Below are positions 1 to 5,850 of a DNA stretch of 8,653 bases, piece by piece. The DNA lies in NCBI GenBank assembly GCA_937888775.1, contig CALAQT010000156.1, forward strand, positions 1 to 8,653, read 5' to 3'. Each line of letters opens with the position of its first letter. Position 1 is the stretch's first letter. Source of the stretch: an uncultured Actinomycetes bacterium. GTDB lineage: Bacteria; Actinomycetota; Thermoleophilia; Solirubrobacterales; Solirubrobacteraceae. The notes beneath the pieces are model-generated. The model made no database searches, was not told the DNA's origin, and worked only from the letters and a program-made list of their open reading frames with translations. The position numbers and the translations under genes are program-made.

Positions 1-2
1 TC

Positions 3-1403
3 GCCGACAACGTCGGCGACAACGTCGGCGACTGCGCCGGCATGGCGGCCGACCTGTTCGAGACCTACGCCGTGACCGCGGTCGCGGTGATGCTGCTCGG
101 CATCCTGACCTTCACCCAGACCACGGCCGTGGCGCTGTATCCGCTGGTCCTCGGCGCCGTCTCGATCGTGGCCTCGATCATCGGCACCTTCGCGGTCAAG
201 TCCAAGTCGGGCAATGTCGAGCGGGCGCTGTATCAGGGTCTCGCCGTGTCGGGCCTGATCGCCGCCGTCGCCTTCATCCCGGTGACCAGGTGGCTGATGG
301 ACGGCGTCACTCTCAAGGGCGGCGCGCATGGGCCCCACTGGTTCAAGTTCTATCTCTGCTCGCTGATCGGGCTTGGCGTCACCGCGCTGCTGTTCGTGCT
401 CACCGATTACTACACGTCCACACGCTTCTCGCCGGTCAAGTCGACCGCCCGTGCCTCGCAGACCGGCCACGCGACCAACATCATCTCGGGCCTGGCCAAG
501 GGCTACCAGGCGACCGCGGCTCCGGTGATCGTGATCGCGCTGGGGATCTTCGGCGCCTGGAAGCTGGGCCACGGCATCTACGGCATCGGCGTCGCGGTCA
601 TGGCCCAGCTTTCTCTGTGCGGCCTGATCGTCGCGCTCGACGCCTTCGGTCCGGTCACCGACAACGCCGGCGGCATCGCCGAGATGGCCGACCTCCCCGA
701 GGAGGTCCGCAACGTCACCGACAAGCTCGACGCGGTCGGCAATACGACCAAGGCGGTCACCAAGGGATACGCGATCGGCTCGGCCGCGCTCGCCGCGCTC
801 GTACTGTTCAACGCCTTCGGACGCGAGCTCACCGCGCGCGGCGTGAACGCGAGCTTCTCGATCGGCAGCCCACCGGTGCTGATCGGCCTGCTGATCGGCG
901 GCATGATGGTCTACCTGTTCGCGTCGCTTTCGATGGAGGCCGTCGGCCGGGCGGGCGGCGCGGTGGTGGAGGAGGTCCGGCGCCAGTTCCGTGAGAAGCC
1001 GGGGATCATGGAAGGCACCGAGTTGCCCGAGTACGGCACCTGCGTGAGCCTCGTGACCAAGGCGGCCCAGCGCGAGATGATCGCCCCGGCGCTGATCCCG
1101 ATCGTGTTTACGGTGATCGTCGGACTGATCAGCATTCAGGCGCTCGGCGGGATGTTGATCGGGGTGATCGTCGTTGGCATATTCGTCGCGATCTCGATGA
1201 CCGCCGGTGGTGGTGCCTGGGACAACGCCAAGAAGCTGATCGAGGACGGCGCGTACGGCGGCAAGGGGTCAGAAGCGCACGCCGCGGCGGTCACCGGCGA
1301 TACCGTCGGCGACCCATTCAAGGACACCGCCGGGCCCGCGATCAACCCAATGATCAAGGTCGCCAACATCGTTGCTCTGTTGATCATCCCGCTCATTACC
1401 TGA
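3..1403 (+). CDS. hppA: Membrane-bound proton-translocating pyrophosphatase, K+-independent type (5' partial)
   Basis: This integral membrane enzyme hydrolyses cytosolic pyrophosphate and uses the energy to pump protons across the membrane. The frame is open from the window edge (first full codon at 3), so the gene starts upstream. The visible 466 residues compare with a usual length of roughly 650-750, so the first membrane helices are missing. The fragment opens in the family hallmark [20 protein letters not shown], which contains Mg-PPi-binding aspartates. It continues with [10 protein letters not shown] (ORF nucleotides around 657-686) and, near the C terminus, [15 protein letters not shown]. 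About ten hydrophobic segments alternate with these loops. The motif GNTTKA has Lys (codon 750-752) where K+-dependent enzymes have Ala, which from family knowledge indicates the K+-independent, proton-pumping class. The downstream gap and structured element suggest that transcription ends after this gene. The family call is secure; the pumped ion is inferred. Confidence 0.96.
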   Translation, partial: ADNVGDNVGDCAGMAADLFETYAVTAVAVMLLGILTFTQTTAVALYPLVLGAVSIVASIIGTFAVKSKSGNVERALYQGLAVSGLIAAVAFIPVTRWLMDGVTLKGGAHGPHWFKFYLCSLIGLGVTALLFVLTDYYTSTRFSPVKSTARASQTGHATNIISGLAKGYQATAAPVIVIALGIFGAWKLGHGIYGIGVAVMAQLSLCGLIVALDAFGPVTDNAGGIAEMADLPEEVRNVTDKLDAVGNTTKAVTKGYAIGSAALAALVLFNAFGRELTARGVNASFSIGSPPVLIGLLIGGMMVYLFASLSMEAVGRAGGAVVEEVRRQFREKPGIMEGTELPEYGTCVSLVTKAAQREMIAPALIPIVFTVIVGLISIQALGGMLIGVIVVGIFVAISMTAGGGAWDNAKKLIEDGAYGGKGSEAHAAAVTGDTVGDPFKDTAGPAINPMIKVANIVALLIIPLIT

Positions 1404-1414
1404 CGTTTGGGCGT

Positions 1415-1509
1415 AGTCGCACCGCTCCGCCCGGGGGCACCGCAGGCTGGGATGGGCTCGTGGCGTTCTGTCAGGGTCCCGCGAGTGCCCCGAGGCGGAG
1501 GATGCGACT
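1415..1509. other. Long imperfect inverted repeat, candidate structured RNA or terminator
   Basis: The gap between hppA and the DMT gene holds an extended hairpin. The paired blocks are AGTCGCA 1415-1421 with TGCGACT 1503-1509, CTCCGCC 1425-1431 with GGCGGAG 1494-1500, and GGGGCAC 1434-1440 with GTGCCCC 1485-1491. Inside these, CGC 1441-1443 pairs with GCG 1481-1483 (A1484 bulged) and GGGA 1449-1452 with TCCC 1477-1480. This leaves an apical loop of about 24 nt at 1453-1476. It begins 12 nt after the hppA stop, a normal place for a terminator, but there is no T-run after the stem and the structure is large for an intrinsic terminator. It could also be a small RNA or a cis element of the DMT gene. 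The pairing is seen directly; its function and strand are unknown. Confidence 0.6.
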
Positions 1510-1560
1510 TCGCTTGGTTGCCCGGGTGACCGGAACGAGCTTCGCTTGACCTTGGCGCGC

Positions 1561-1566
1561 TAGCCT
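1561..1566 (+). promoter_or_regulatory. Candidate -10 box for the DMT gene
   Basis: TAGCCT lies 11 nt before the ATG at 1578 and fits the TAnnnT pattern of an actinobacterial -10 box. A start site about 7 nt downstream would leave a leader of only a few nucleotides, which agrees with the absence of a Shine-Dalgarno sequence before this ATG. No -35 box is found at normal spacing: a TTGACC at 1546-1551 is too close. This is a weak call. Confidence 0.3.
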
Positions 1567-1577
1567 CCGCGTGGGCG

Positions 1578-2456
1578 ATGTCGGTATCTGTTGAGCTTGG
1601 GCTGCTGCTGGCGCTTTTGACCGCCTTTGGGTCGGCGGCTGGTTTTCTGTACAAGTTCAAGGGTGCTCGCGAGGCGCCGGCGGTGGACATGCGCCGGCCG
1701 TGGCACAGTTCGGTGGCGCTTTTTCGCTCGCCGATGTACTCGCTCGGGATCGCGATCGCGTTGGGCTCGTGGGGGCTGCATGTGGGTGCGCTGGCGCTGG
1801 CTCCGATCTCGCTGGTGCAGTCGGTGATCGCCGGCGGCCTGGTGTTGCTGACGGTGATCGCCAACCGGGTGTTCGGGATCGAGGTATCGCGCCGCGAGTG
1901 GATCGGCGTCGGGCTGACCGCCGCGGGACTGGCCTTCCTGGCCGCCACGCTCGACGGGGACGGTCACGGCGCTCAGTCGCGCTATGACCCTACGACGCTG
2001 GCCATCTACATCGGCGCTGTCGGGTTCGCCGGCCTGTGGTTGGCGGCCTGGTCACGGCGCGCGACGATCCTGGCCGTGTCGGCCGGGTTGCTGTGGGCTG
2101 CCTCGGACACGTCGATCAAGGCGCTCAGCTCGCATTTGGGCTCGCTCGGGGTGGGGGTGGCCGGGCATCCACTCGCGCTGGTGATCCTGGTCGCGTCGCT
2201 GATCGGCCTGCTGGTCTCGGCCCGCAGTCTTCAGCTCGGAGAGGCGGTGCCCGTGATCGCGATCACCAGCGCTGCAGCGAACCTGACCACGATTGCCGCC
2301 GGGCCGATCGTGTTCGGCGAGCCGCTGCCCTCCGGGCACCTGCAGCTGGCGGTGCGGATGCTGGCGTTTGCCTTCGTGATCGTCGCCGCGGCGATGACGC
2401 CCCCGCCGGCACCCAGACCGGCTAGCCCGGTTCCGTCTTCCGGTCTGAACCCTTAG
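1578..2456 (+). CDS. DMT-superfamily membrane protein (EamA/NIPA-like)
   Basis: This is a 292-residue, very hydrophobic protein with about nine or ten predicted membrane segments in two halves, as in drug/metabolite transporter-type permeases. Recognisable family features are a short FLYKFKGA stretch after the first helix, the run SLVQSVIAGGLVLLTVIANRVFG (about residues 78-100), and a matching second-half stretch LGEAVPVIAITSAAANLTTIAAG followed by FGEPLP (about residues 214-245). The layout recalls the EamA domain and the NIPA magnesium-transporter branch, but the substrate cannot be read from the sequence. The C terminus is a Pro/Ser-rich tail. The ATG at 1578 is chosen because hydrophobic sequence begins directly after it; no ribosome-binding site is seen, in line with leaderless translation. 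The stop codon overlaps the putative -10 box of the following RCK gene. Family assignment is moderate to good; specific function is unknown. Confidence 0.8.
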   Translation: MSVSVELGLLLALLTAFGSAAGFLYKFKGAREAPAVDMRRPWHSSVALFRSPMYSLGIAIALGSWGLHVGALALAPISLVQSVIAGGLVLLTVIANRVFGIEVSRREWIGVGLTAAGLAFLAATLDGDGHGAQSRYDPTTLAIYIGAVGFAGLWLAAWSRRATILAVSAGLLWAASDTSIKALSSHLGSLGVGVAGHPLALVILVASLIGLLVSARSLQLGEAVPVIAITSAAANLTTIAAGPIVFGEPLPSGHLQLAVRMLAFAFVIVAAAMTPPPAPRPASPVPSSGLNP

Positions 2457-2459
2457 AGT
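2454..2459 (+). promoter_or_regulatory. Candidate leaderless-promoter -10 box for the RCK genes
   Basis: TAGAGT fits TAnnnT and is followed by exactly 7 nt and then the ATG at 2467, so a transcript would begin at the start codon itself. Its first three bases are the TAG stop of the DMT gene. The -35 region at about 2431-2436 (TTCCGT) matches TTGACA poorly. The box also argues against the upstream GTG at 2458, which lies inside it. Confidence 0.45.
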
Positions 2460-2466
2460 GCAAGGC

Positions 2467-2901
2467 ATGTTCATCCTGATCGTTGGCGCCGGGCGAGTAG
2501 GGTCGGCCATCGCCAAGCGTGCGCTGGACGCTGGCCACGAGGTGTCGGTGCTCGACAGCGACCCGCTCTCGCACGAGCGCCTGGACAAGGATCAGTCCAC
2601 CACCTGGGAGGACGCCGGCGGACGGTTCACGGTCGGTGCCGCTCTCGAGGTCGACGGACTGATCGAAGCCGGAATCGAAGAGGCAGACGTCTTCATGGCC
2701 GCCACGAGCGGCGACAACACGAACCTCGTCATCGCTCAGATCGCGCAGCGCCGCTTCAACGTGCCTCGCGTGGTAGTGCGGGTCGCGGACCCAGGACGGG
2801 CGTCCTGGTACGCCGAGCAGGGTCTCGTCACGATCTGCCCCACGCAGCACGCGATCGACCAGGCCGAGCGGGTGGTGCTCGCGGCACAAGGGAGCATCTG
2901 A
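2467..2901 (+). CDS. Short TrkA/RCK-N potassium-uptake regulatory protein
   Basis: This is a cytosolic NAD-binding regulator of the RCK (TrkA-N) family, which gates K+ channels or transporters in response to nucleotide ligands. The 144 residues form one Rossmann fold. The N-terminal MFILIVGAGRVGSAIA carries the GxGxxG dinucleotide loop (residues 7-12), the acidic end of strand 2 lies in SVLDSD, and the later VVVRVADP strand is typical. There is no RCK-C (TrkA-C) ligand domain, so the protein is shorter than the usual form of about 220 residues. The ATG at 2467 is preferred over the GTG at 2458 because family members begin at this strand and because of the leaderless promoter geometry. The next RCK gene follows 4 nt later, matching the actinobacterial ceoB-ceoC pair, in which the two proteins are thought to act together. 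No membrane channel partner is in the window. Confidence 0.88.
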   Translation: MFILIVGAGRVGSAIAKRALDAGHEVSVLDSDPLSHERLDKDQSTTWEDAGGRFTVGAALEVDGLIEAGIEEADVFMAATSGDNTNLVIAQIAQRRFNVPRVVVRVADPGRASWYAEQGLVTICPTQHAIDQAERVVLAAQGSI

Positions 2902-2905
2902 GCCG

Positions 2906-3577
2906 ATGTATGTGATCATCGCCGGGGCGGGCAAGGTGGGCTGGAACCTCGCCCGCGAGCTGATCGCCAAGGACCGCGAAGTAACCCTGATCGAGTCCGA
3001 TCACCGCCGCTACCGCGTGGTGGAGGAGGAGCTCGAACACGCCGTCCAGTACGGCGACGCGACCGAGCTGTGGGTGCTCGAGCGGGCTGGGATCCAGCGG
3101 GCCGACCTCGTGATCGCCGTCACCGGGGATGACGAGGACAACATCCTCATCTGCCAGGTGGCCAAGGAGCGCTACGGCTGCGAGCGCATCGTCGCCCGGG
3201 TCAACAACCCGCGCAATCTCCAGCACTTCAAGCTGCTGGGCGTCCAGCCGGCCGTCTCGGCGACCGACCTGATCCTGCGGCTGATCGAGCATGAAGTGCC
3301 CGAGTACGGTCTCGTGCAACTGCTCGCGCTGGAAGAGGAGCATCTGGAGATCATCGAGCTCGAAGTGGGTGAGCACTCTGAGGCGGCGGGCCAGAAGGTC
3401 GCCGACGTCGTGCTCCCCGACGGCTCGCTGATCATCTCCGTGCTTCGCAACGGGGCCGGTTTCGTCCCCAAGGCCGATTCGGTGATCCACGCCGGCGACC
3501 AGGTGCTGCTGATCCTCGACCCGGGGCTCGAGGGCGAGATCACTCCCCAGTTCGCGCCCAACGGCTCAGTCCGCTGA
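2906..3577 (+). CDS. trkA: TrkA/RCK potassium-uptake regulatory protein (RCK-N plus RCK-C)
   Basis: This is the second RCK regulator, with 223 residues and the standard full length. The N-terminal Rossmann domain (about 1-130) starts MYVIIAGAGKVGWNLA, with the GxGxxG loop and the acidic strand-2 end in TLIESD. It continues with the family blocks VQYGDAT, LVIAVTGDDEDN and RVNNPRN. The C-terminal part (about 140-215), including LIISVLRNG and HAGDQVLLIL, fits the RCK-C (TrkA-C) ligand-binding domain. The start is well supported: the ATG lies 4 nt after the previous stop, with AAGGGAG at 2888-2894 as a Shine-Dalgarno sequence 11 nt upstream. It probably forms hetero-oligomers with the shorter RCK protein encoded just before it and gates a potassium transporter encoded elsewhere. 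That partnership is inferred from gene adjacency and knowledge of the family. Confidence 0.93.
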   Translation: MYVIIAGAGKVGWNLARELIAKDREVTLIESDHRRYRVVEEELEHAVQYGDATELWVLERAGIQRADLVIAVTGDDEDNILICQVAKERYGCERIVARVNNPRNLQHFKLLGVQPAVSATDLILRLIEHEVPEYGLVQLLALEEEHLEIIELEVGEHSEAAGQKVADVVLPDGSLIISVLRNGAGFVPKADSVIHAGDQVLLILDPGLEGEITPQFAPNGSVR

Positions 3578-3586
3578 ACACACTCG

Positions 3587-4825
3587 ATGAGCAATCGCCA
3601 GGTCGACTATCTGCTGATCGGTGGCGGTCTGGCTGCCGGCAACTGCGCCCGCTGGCTGAGGGAATCGGGCGCGGACGGTTCGATCCTGCTGGTCGGCCGC
3701 GAGCCCGACCTGCCCTATAACCGCCCGCCGTGCTCCAAGGGCTATCTGCAGGGCATCGATTCGCGCGAGGACGTGCTGTTTCGGCCGCCCGGTTGGTTTG
3801 CCGAGCAGCAGATCGAGGTGTTGACCCGCACCTCGGCGATGAAGCTCGACCCCGCTGAGCGCACGGTTAAACTCTCGGACCGCTCTGAGATCAGCTTCGG
3901 CCAGGCGCTGCTGGCCACCGGGGCCAATGTGCGGCGCCTGAACGTGCCCGGATGCGAGCTGGAGGGCATTCACTACCTGCGCACGCTGGGCAACAGCGAC
4001 GCGATCCGTGAGGACGCCTCGGGCAAGCGGGTGGTGCTGATCGGGGGCTCCTACATCGCCAGCGAGGTGGCGGCCTCGCTGACCGAGCGCGGATCGACCT
4101 GCACGATGGTGATGATCGAGCCGGTCGCCCTCAGCCGGGGCTTCGGGCAGACGTCCGGGCGCTTCTTTCAGTCCGTCTTGGAGGAGCATGGGATCACGGT
4201 CCACGGTGATGACCAGCTCAAGCGCTTTGAGGGCAGCGATGGCCGCGTCACGCGGGTGATCACCAAGGCAGGCCGGGAGCTAGACGCCGACGCAGTTGTG
4301 ATCGGCGCCGGCGCGGTGCCCGACGTGACCCTGGCGCGCGGCGCGGGCCTGGAGCTCGGCAGCAGCGGCGGAGTGGCTGTCGACTCGCACCTGCAGACCT
4401 CCGTGCCGGGCATCTACGCAGCGGGTGACATCGCGCAATACGACAGTGTCGTCAACGGGGGTGCTTCGATCCGCGTCGAGCACTGGGACGTCGCCTTCAA
4501 CCATGGCAAGACCGCTGCCCTGAACATGCTCGGTCAGGACGCCGCTCACGACGTGGTCCCCTACTTCTTCTCCGACCTGTCTGACTGGGCCTCGCTGGAG
4601 TACGTCGGACCGGCCTACGAGTGGGACCGGGAGGTGGTGCGCGGTTCGCTGGACGACGGCGAGTTCACCGTCTTCTACCTCCAGGGCGCGCGCGTGGCCG
4701 GGGCGCTATCGGTCGGGCGCTCGGACGATCTCGACGCCGCCCGCCGGCTGATCTCCTCTGCGACGGATCTCGGCGACGGCGTCGACGCGCTCGGGGACCT
4801 CTCAAGCGATCTGTCGCAGCTGTAG
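3587..4825 (+). CDS. FAD/NAD(P)-dependent oxidoreductase, ferredoxin-reductase (AIF-like) family
   Basis: This is a 412-residue cytosolic flavoprotein of the type that passes electrons from NAD(P)H through FAD to a ferredoxin or rubredoxin. The FAD-binding N terminus has GGGLAAG (residues 12-18) and PYNRPPCSKGYL (43-54), close to the PYDRPPLSKGYL of ferredoxin reductases, and LATGA (109-113). The NAD(P) Rossmann loop is at 153-160 (GGSYIASE), with Glu178 at the end of its second strand, which suggests NADH preference. The second FAD motif is GIYAAGDIA (275-283), followed by RVEHWDVAFNHG (296-307). The last 90 or so residues, including YFFSDLSDWASLEYVG, fit the Reductase_C dimer/partner-docking domain. 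The gene starts 9 nt after the second RCK gene without a clear ribosome-binding site, so it is probably cotranscribed with it. No ferredoxin, Rieske protein or oxygenase gene is present, so the electron acceptor is unknown. Confidence 0.9.
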   Translation: MSNRQVDYLLIGGGLAAGNCARWLRESGADGSILLVGREPDLPYNRPPCSKGYLQGIDSREDVLFRPPGWFAEQQIEVLTRTSAMKLDPAERTVKLSDRSEISFGQALLATGANVRRLNVPGCELEGIHYLRTLGNSDAIREDASGKRVVLIGGSYIASEVAASLTERGSTCTMVMIEPVALSRGFGQTSGRFFQSVLEEHGITVHGDDQLKRFEGSDGRVTRVITKAGRELDADAVVIGAGAVPDVTLARGAGLELGSSGGVAVDSHLQTSVPGIYAAGDIAQYDSVVNGGASIRVEHWDVAFNHGKTAALNMLGQDAAHDVVPYFFSDLSDWASLEYVGPAYEWDREVVRGSLDDGEFTVFYLQGARVAGALSVGRSDDLDAARRLISSATDLGDGVDALGDLSSDLSQL

Positions 4826-4827
4826 CG

Positions 4828-4872
4828 ACCGGCGCGGGCCATCCGCGGCTGCGCATCCGTTACGCGTCCGGT
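4828..4872. terminator. Candidate bidirectional hairpin between convergent genes
   Basis: ACCGG-CGCG (4828-4836) pairs with CGCG-T-CCGGT (4863-4872): 9 bp with one bulged T and a loop of about 26 nt. It begins 2 nt after the plus-strand oxidoreductase stop and ends 4 nt before the 3' end of the minus-strand tRNA, so it could end transcripts from both sides. There is no T-run and the loop is long, so this is a low-confidence call. Confidence 0.35.
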
Positions 4873-4876
4873 AGAG

Positions 4877-4947
4877 CTGCGGGGCAAGGACTCGAACCTT
4901 GATAACCAGCTCCAGAGGCTGGCGTCTTGCCATTAGACGACCCCGCA
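4877..4947 (-). tRNA. tRNA-Gln (anticodon CTG)
   Basis: A full cloverleaf of 71 nt folds on the minus strand. The acceptor stem is TGCGGGG/CCCCGCA, the D stem GTCT/AGAC with loop AATGGCA, the anticodon stem CCAGC/GCTGG with loop CTCTGGA, and the T stem CAAGG/CCTTG with loop TTCGAGT. The anticodon CTG (plus positions 4913-4915) reads CAG, for glutamine. The weak U1-A72 first pair and discriminator G73 are the known glutamine identity features and support the assignment. CCA is not encoded and must be added after transcription. The gene lies downstream of, and in the same direction as, the ABC-MOSC-crotonase operon, separated from it by a hairpin and its own putative -10 box. Confidence 0.97.
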
Positions 4948-4958
4948 AGGGCGTGCAA

Positions 4959-4964
4959 AGGATA
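4959..4964 (-). promoter_or_regulatory. Candidate -10 box for tRNA-Gln
   Basis: On the minus strand TATCCT lies 11 nt upstream of the tRNA 5' end, a usual distance for a stable-RNA promoter with a short leader. The -35 position falls in the 4981-4997 hairpin and shows no TTGACA-like match. Confidence 0.4.
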
Positions 4965-4980
4965 GCCGACTGAGAGCGAT

Positions 4981-4997
4981 CCATCCGGCTCGGATGG
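4981..4997 (-). terminator. Perfect 7-bp hairpin after the minus-strand operon
   Basis: CCATCCG (4981-4987), loop GCT, CGGATGG (4991-4997) form a perfect stem with a three-base loop. On the minus strand it lies 39 nt after the crotonase stop and before the tRNA, so it is a plausible transcription terminator for the ABC-MOSC-crotonase operon. No T-run follows it, which is common in high-GC actinobacteria. It directly abuts the palindrome at 4998-5009. Confidence 0.45.
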
Positions 4998-5009
4998 GAA
5001 CATATGTTC
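4998..5009. promoter_or_regulatory. Perfect 12-bp palindrome matching the LexA (SOS) box
   Basis: GAACATATGTTC is a perfect palindrome and agrees with the core of the Bacillus/actinobacterial LexA operator, CGAAC-RNRY-GTTCG. The 3' flanking G also fits; the 5' flank is G instead of C. It lies in non-coding DNA 51 bp upstream of the tRNA-Gln 5' end and 27 bp after the crotonase stop. No SOS-type gene starts next to it, so if LexA binds here the target is unclear: the tRNA, or nothing at all. The match is seen directly; regulation is inferred. Confidence 0.4.
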
Positions 5010-5036
5010 GGGTCAGATCGGAGTCGAAAATATGCT

Positions 5037-5831
5037 TTAGGGGTCGACGAACTCGCCCGGCTGCTTGGTCATGCCGGCGGTGACGGCGGCCAGCTGGTTG
5101 GGCGATCCGATCAGTCCCAGCTGGATCTCGGCCTCTAACGCGAGCGTCTGCTCGGGCGGACCGGTCCAGGCTTGATCGAACAGGCGCTTGGCCCCGCGGA
5201 CCGCGTCGGGGGACTTGGAGGCGATCTCGGTGGCCAGCTGGCGCGCGAGCGTGAGCGGATCCTCGGTCACGTGGGTCACGATTCCCAGCGCAAGCGCCTC
5301 GGCGCCGCTGAACACCCGGCCGGTGTAGGTCAGCTCCTTGGCCACGTCGATGCCTACCAGGCGCGGGAGCGTGCGGGTGATCGACATGTCGGGCACCAGG
5401 CCCCACTTGACCTCCATCACCGACAGCCGGGCGTCCGGGGTGGCGATCCGGATGTCAGCGCCGAGCGCAATCTGCAGCCCGCCGCCGAGGCAGTTTCCGT
5501 GCACCGCGGCGATCACCGGGACCGGCAGCGTTATCCAGTCGTAGGCCGCGCGCTGAAACCAGTTCGGGGAGCTGTCGCGCAGCGGCGCGGTCAGGCCGTC
5601 AAGACCGGCTTCGGTGCCGGCCAGGCTCATCAGGTCGATGCCTGAGCAGAAGCTCGGTCCGTCTCCTAGGAGCACGACCGCCCGCACGCCCGGCTCGCCG
5701 GCGAGCTGCGCCGCGGCGGCGATGATCGCCTCGAACATGGCCAGATCCAACGCGTTGTGCTTCTCCGCCCGGGCTAGGCTGACCAGCGCGACATGGTCGT
5801 CGATCTCGATCCGGACGCGCTCTTGGCTCAT
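5037..5831 (-). CDS. Crotonase-fold protein (enoyl-CoA hydratase/isomerase family), dienoyl-CoA isomerase-like active site
   Basis: This 264-residue protein of the crotonase superfamily acts on acyl-CoA thioesters. The oxyanion-hole segments are visible as SFCSGIDL (60-67) and HGNCLGGGLQIALGADIRIA (111-130). Of the two catalytic glutamates of rat enoyl-CoA hydratase (E144, E164), the first is Gln120 here and the second is kept as Glu140. Asp148 follows in MEVKWGLVPD, eight residues after Glu140, the same spacing as the E196/D204 pair of delta3,5-delta2,4-dienoyl-CoA isomerase. An isomerase acting in unsaturated fatty-acid degradation is therefore more likely than a plain hydratase, but the exact substrate is not known. 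The length is normal for a single-domain crotonase. It starts 19 nt after the MOSC gene with only a weak purine-rich stretch upstream, and is probably the last protein gene of the operon, ending in TAA. Confidence 0.88.
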   Translation of the reverse strand: MSQERVRIEIDDHVALVSLARAEKHNALDLAMFEAIIAAAAQLAGEPGVRAVVLLGDGPSFCSGIDLMSLAGTEAGLDGLTAPLRDSSPNWFQRAAYDWITLPVPVIAAVHGNCLGGGLQIALGADIRIATPDARLSVMEVKWGLVPDMSITRTLPRLVGIDVAKELTYTGRVFSGAEALALGIVTHVTEDPLTLARQLATEIASKSPDAVRGAKRLFDQAWTGPPEQTLALEAEIQLGLIGSPNQLAAVTAGMTKQPGEFVDP

Positions 5832-5850
5832 CAGCCCGGCACCCTACCCG

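Noticed and set aside
1..33. Direct repeat GACAACGTCGGC at the window start
   Set aside because: It simply encodes the conserved DNVGDNVGD motif of the pyrophosphatase.
1546..1566. TTGACC (1546) and TAGCCT (1561) as a paired -35/-10 promoter
   Set aside because: The spacing is only 9 nt, too short for a sigma-70-type promoter; only the -10 candidate is kept.
1136..1967. Long minus-strand open frames opposite hppA and the DMT gene
   Set aside because: They are low-complexity, Ser/Pro/Arg-rich antisense shadows of two genes with clear family motifs.
2458..2466. GTG at 2458 as the start of the first RCK gene
   Set aside because: It lies inside the putative -10 box, adds MQG before the usual first strand of the fold, and has no ribosome-binding site.
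4802..4984. Open frame on the minus strand running through the tRNA-Gln gene
   Set aside because: It overlaps the entire tRNA and the end of the reductase gene on the other strand, has no family-like sequence, and is explained by high GC content.
4933..5406. 157-codon minus-strand frame overlapping the crotonase gene
   Set aside because: It is a shifted-frame reading of the crotonase gene, rich in Arg/Gly/His, and runs into the tRNA. The crotonase frame has intact motifs, so no frameshift is implied.
5554..5566. GAACCAGTTC as a second LexA-like site
   Set aside because: The half-sites are separated by 2 nt instead of 4, and it lies inside the crotonase coding sequence.
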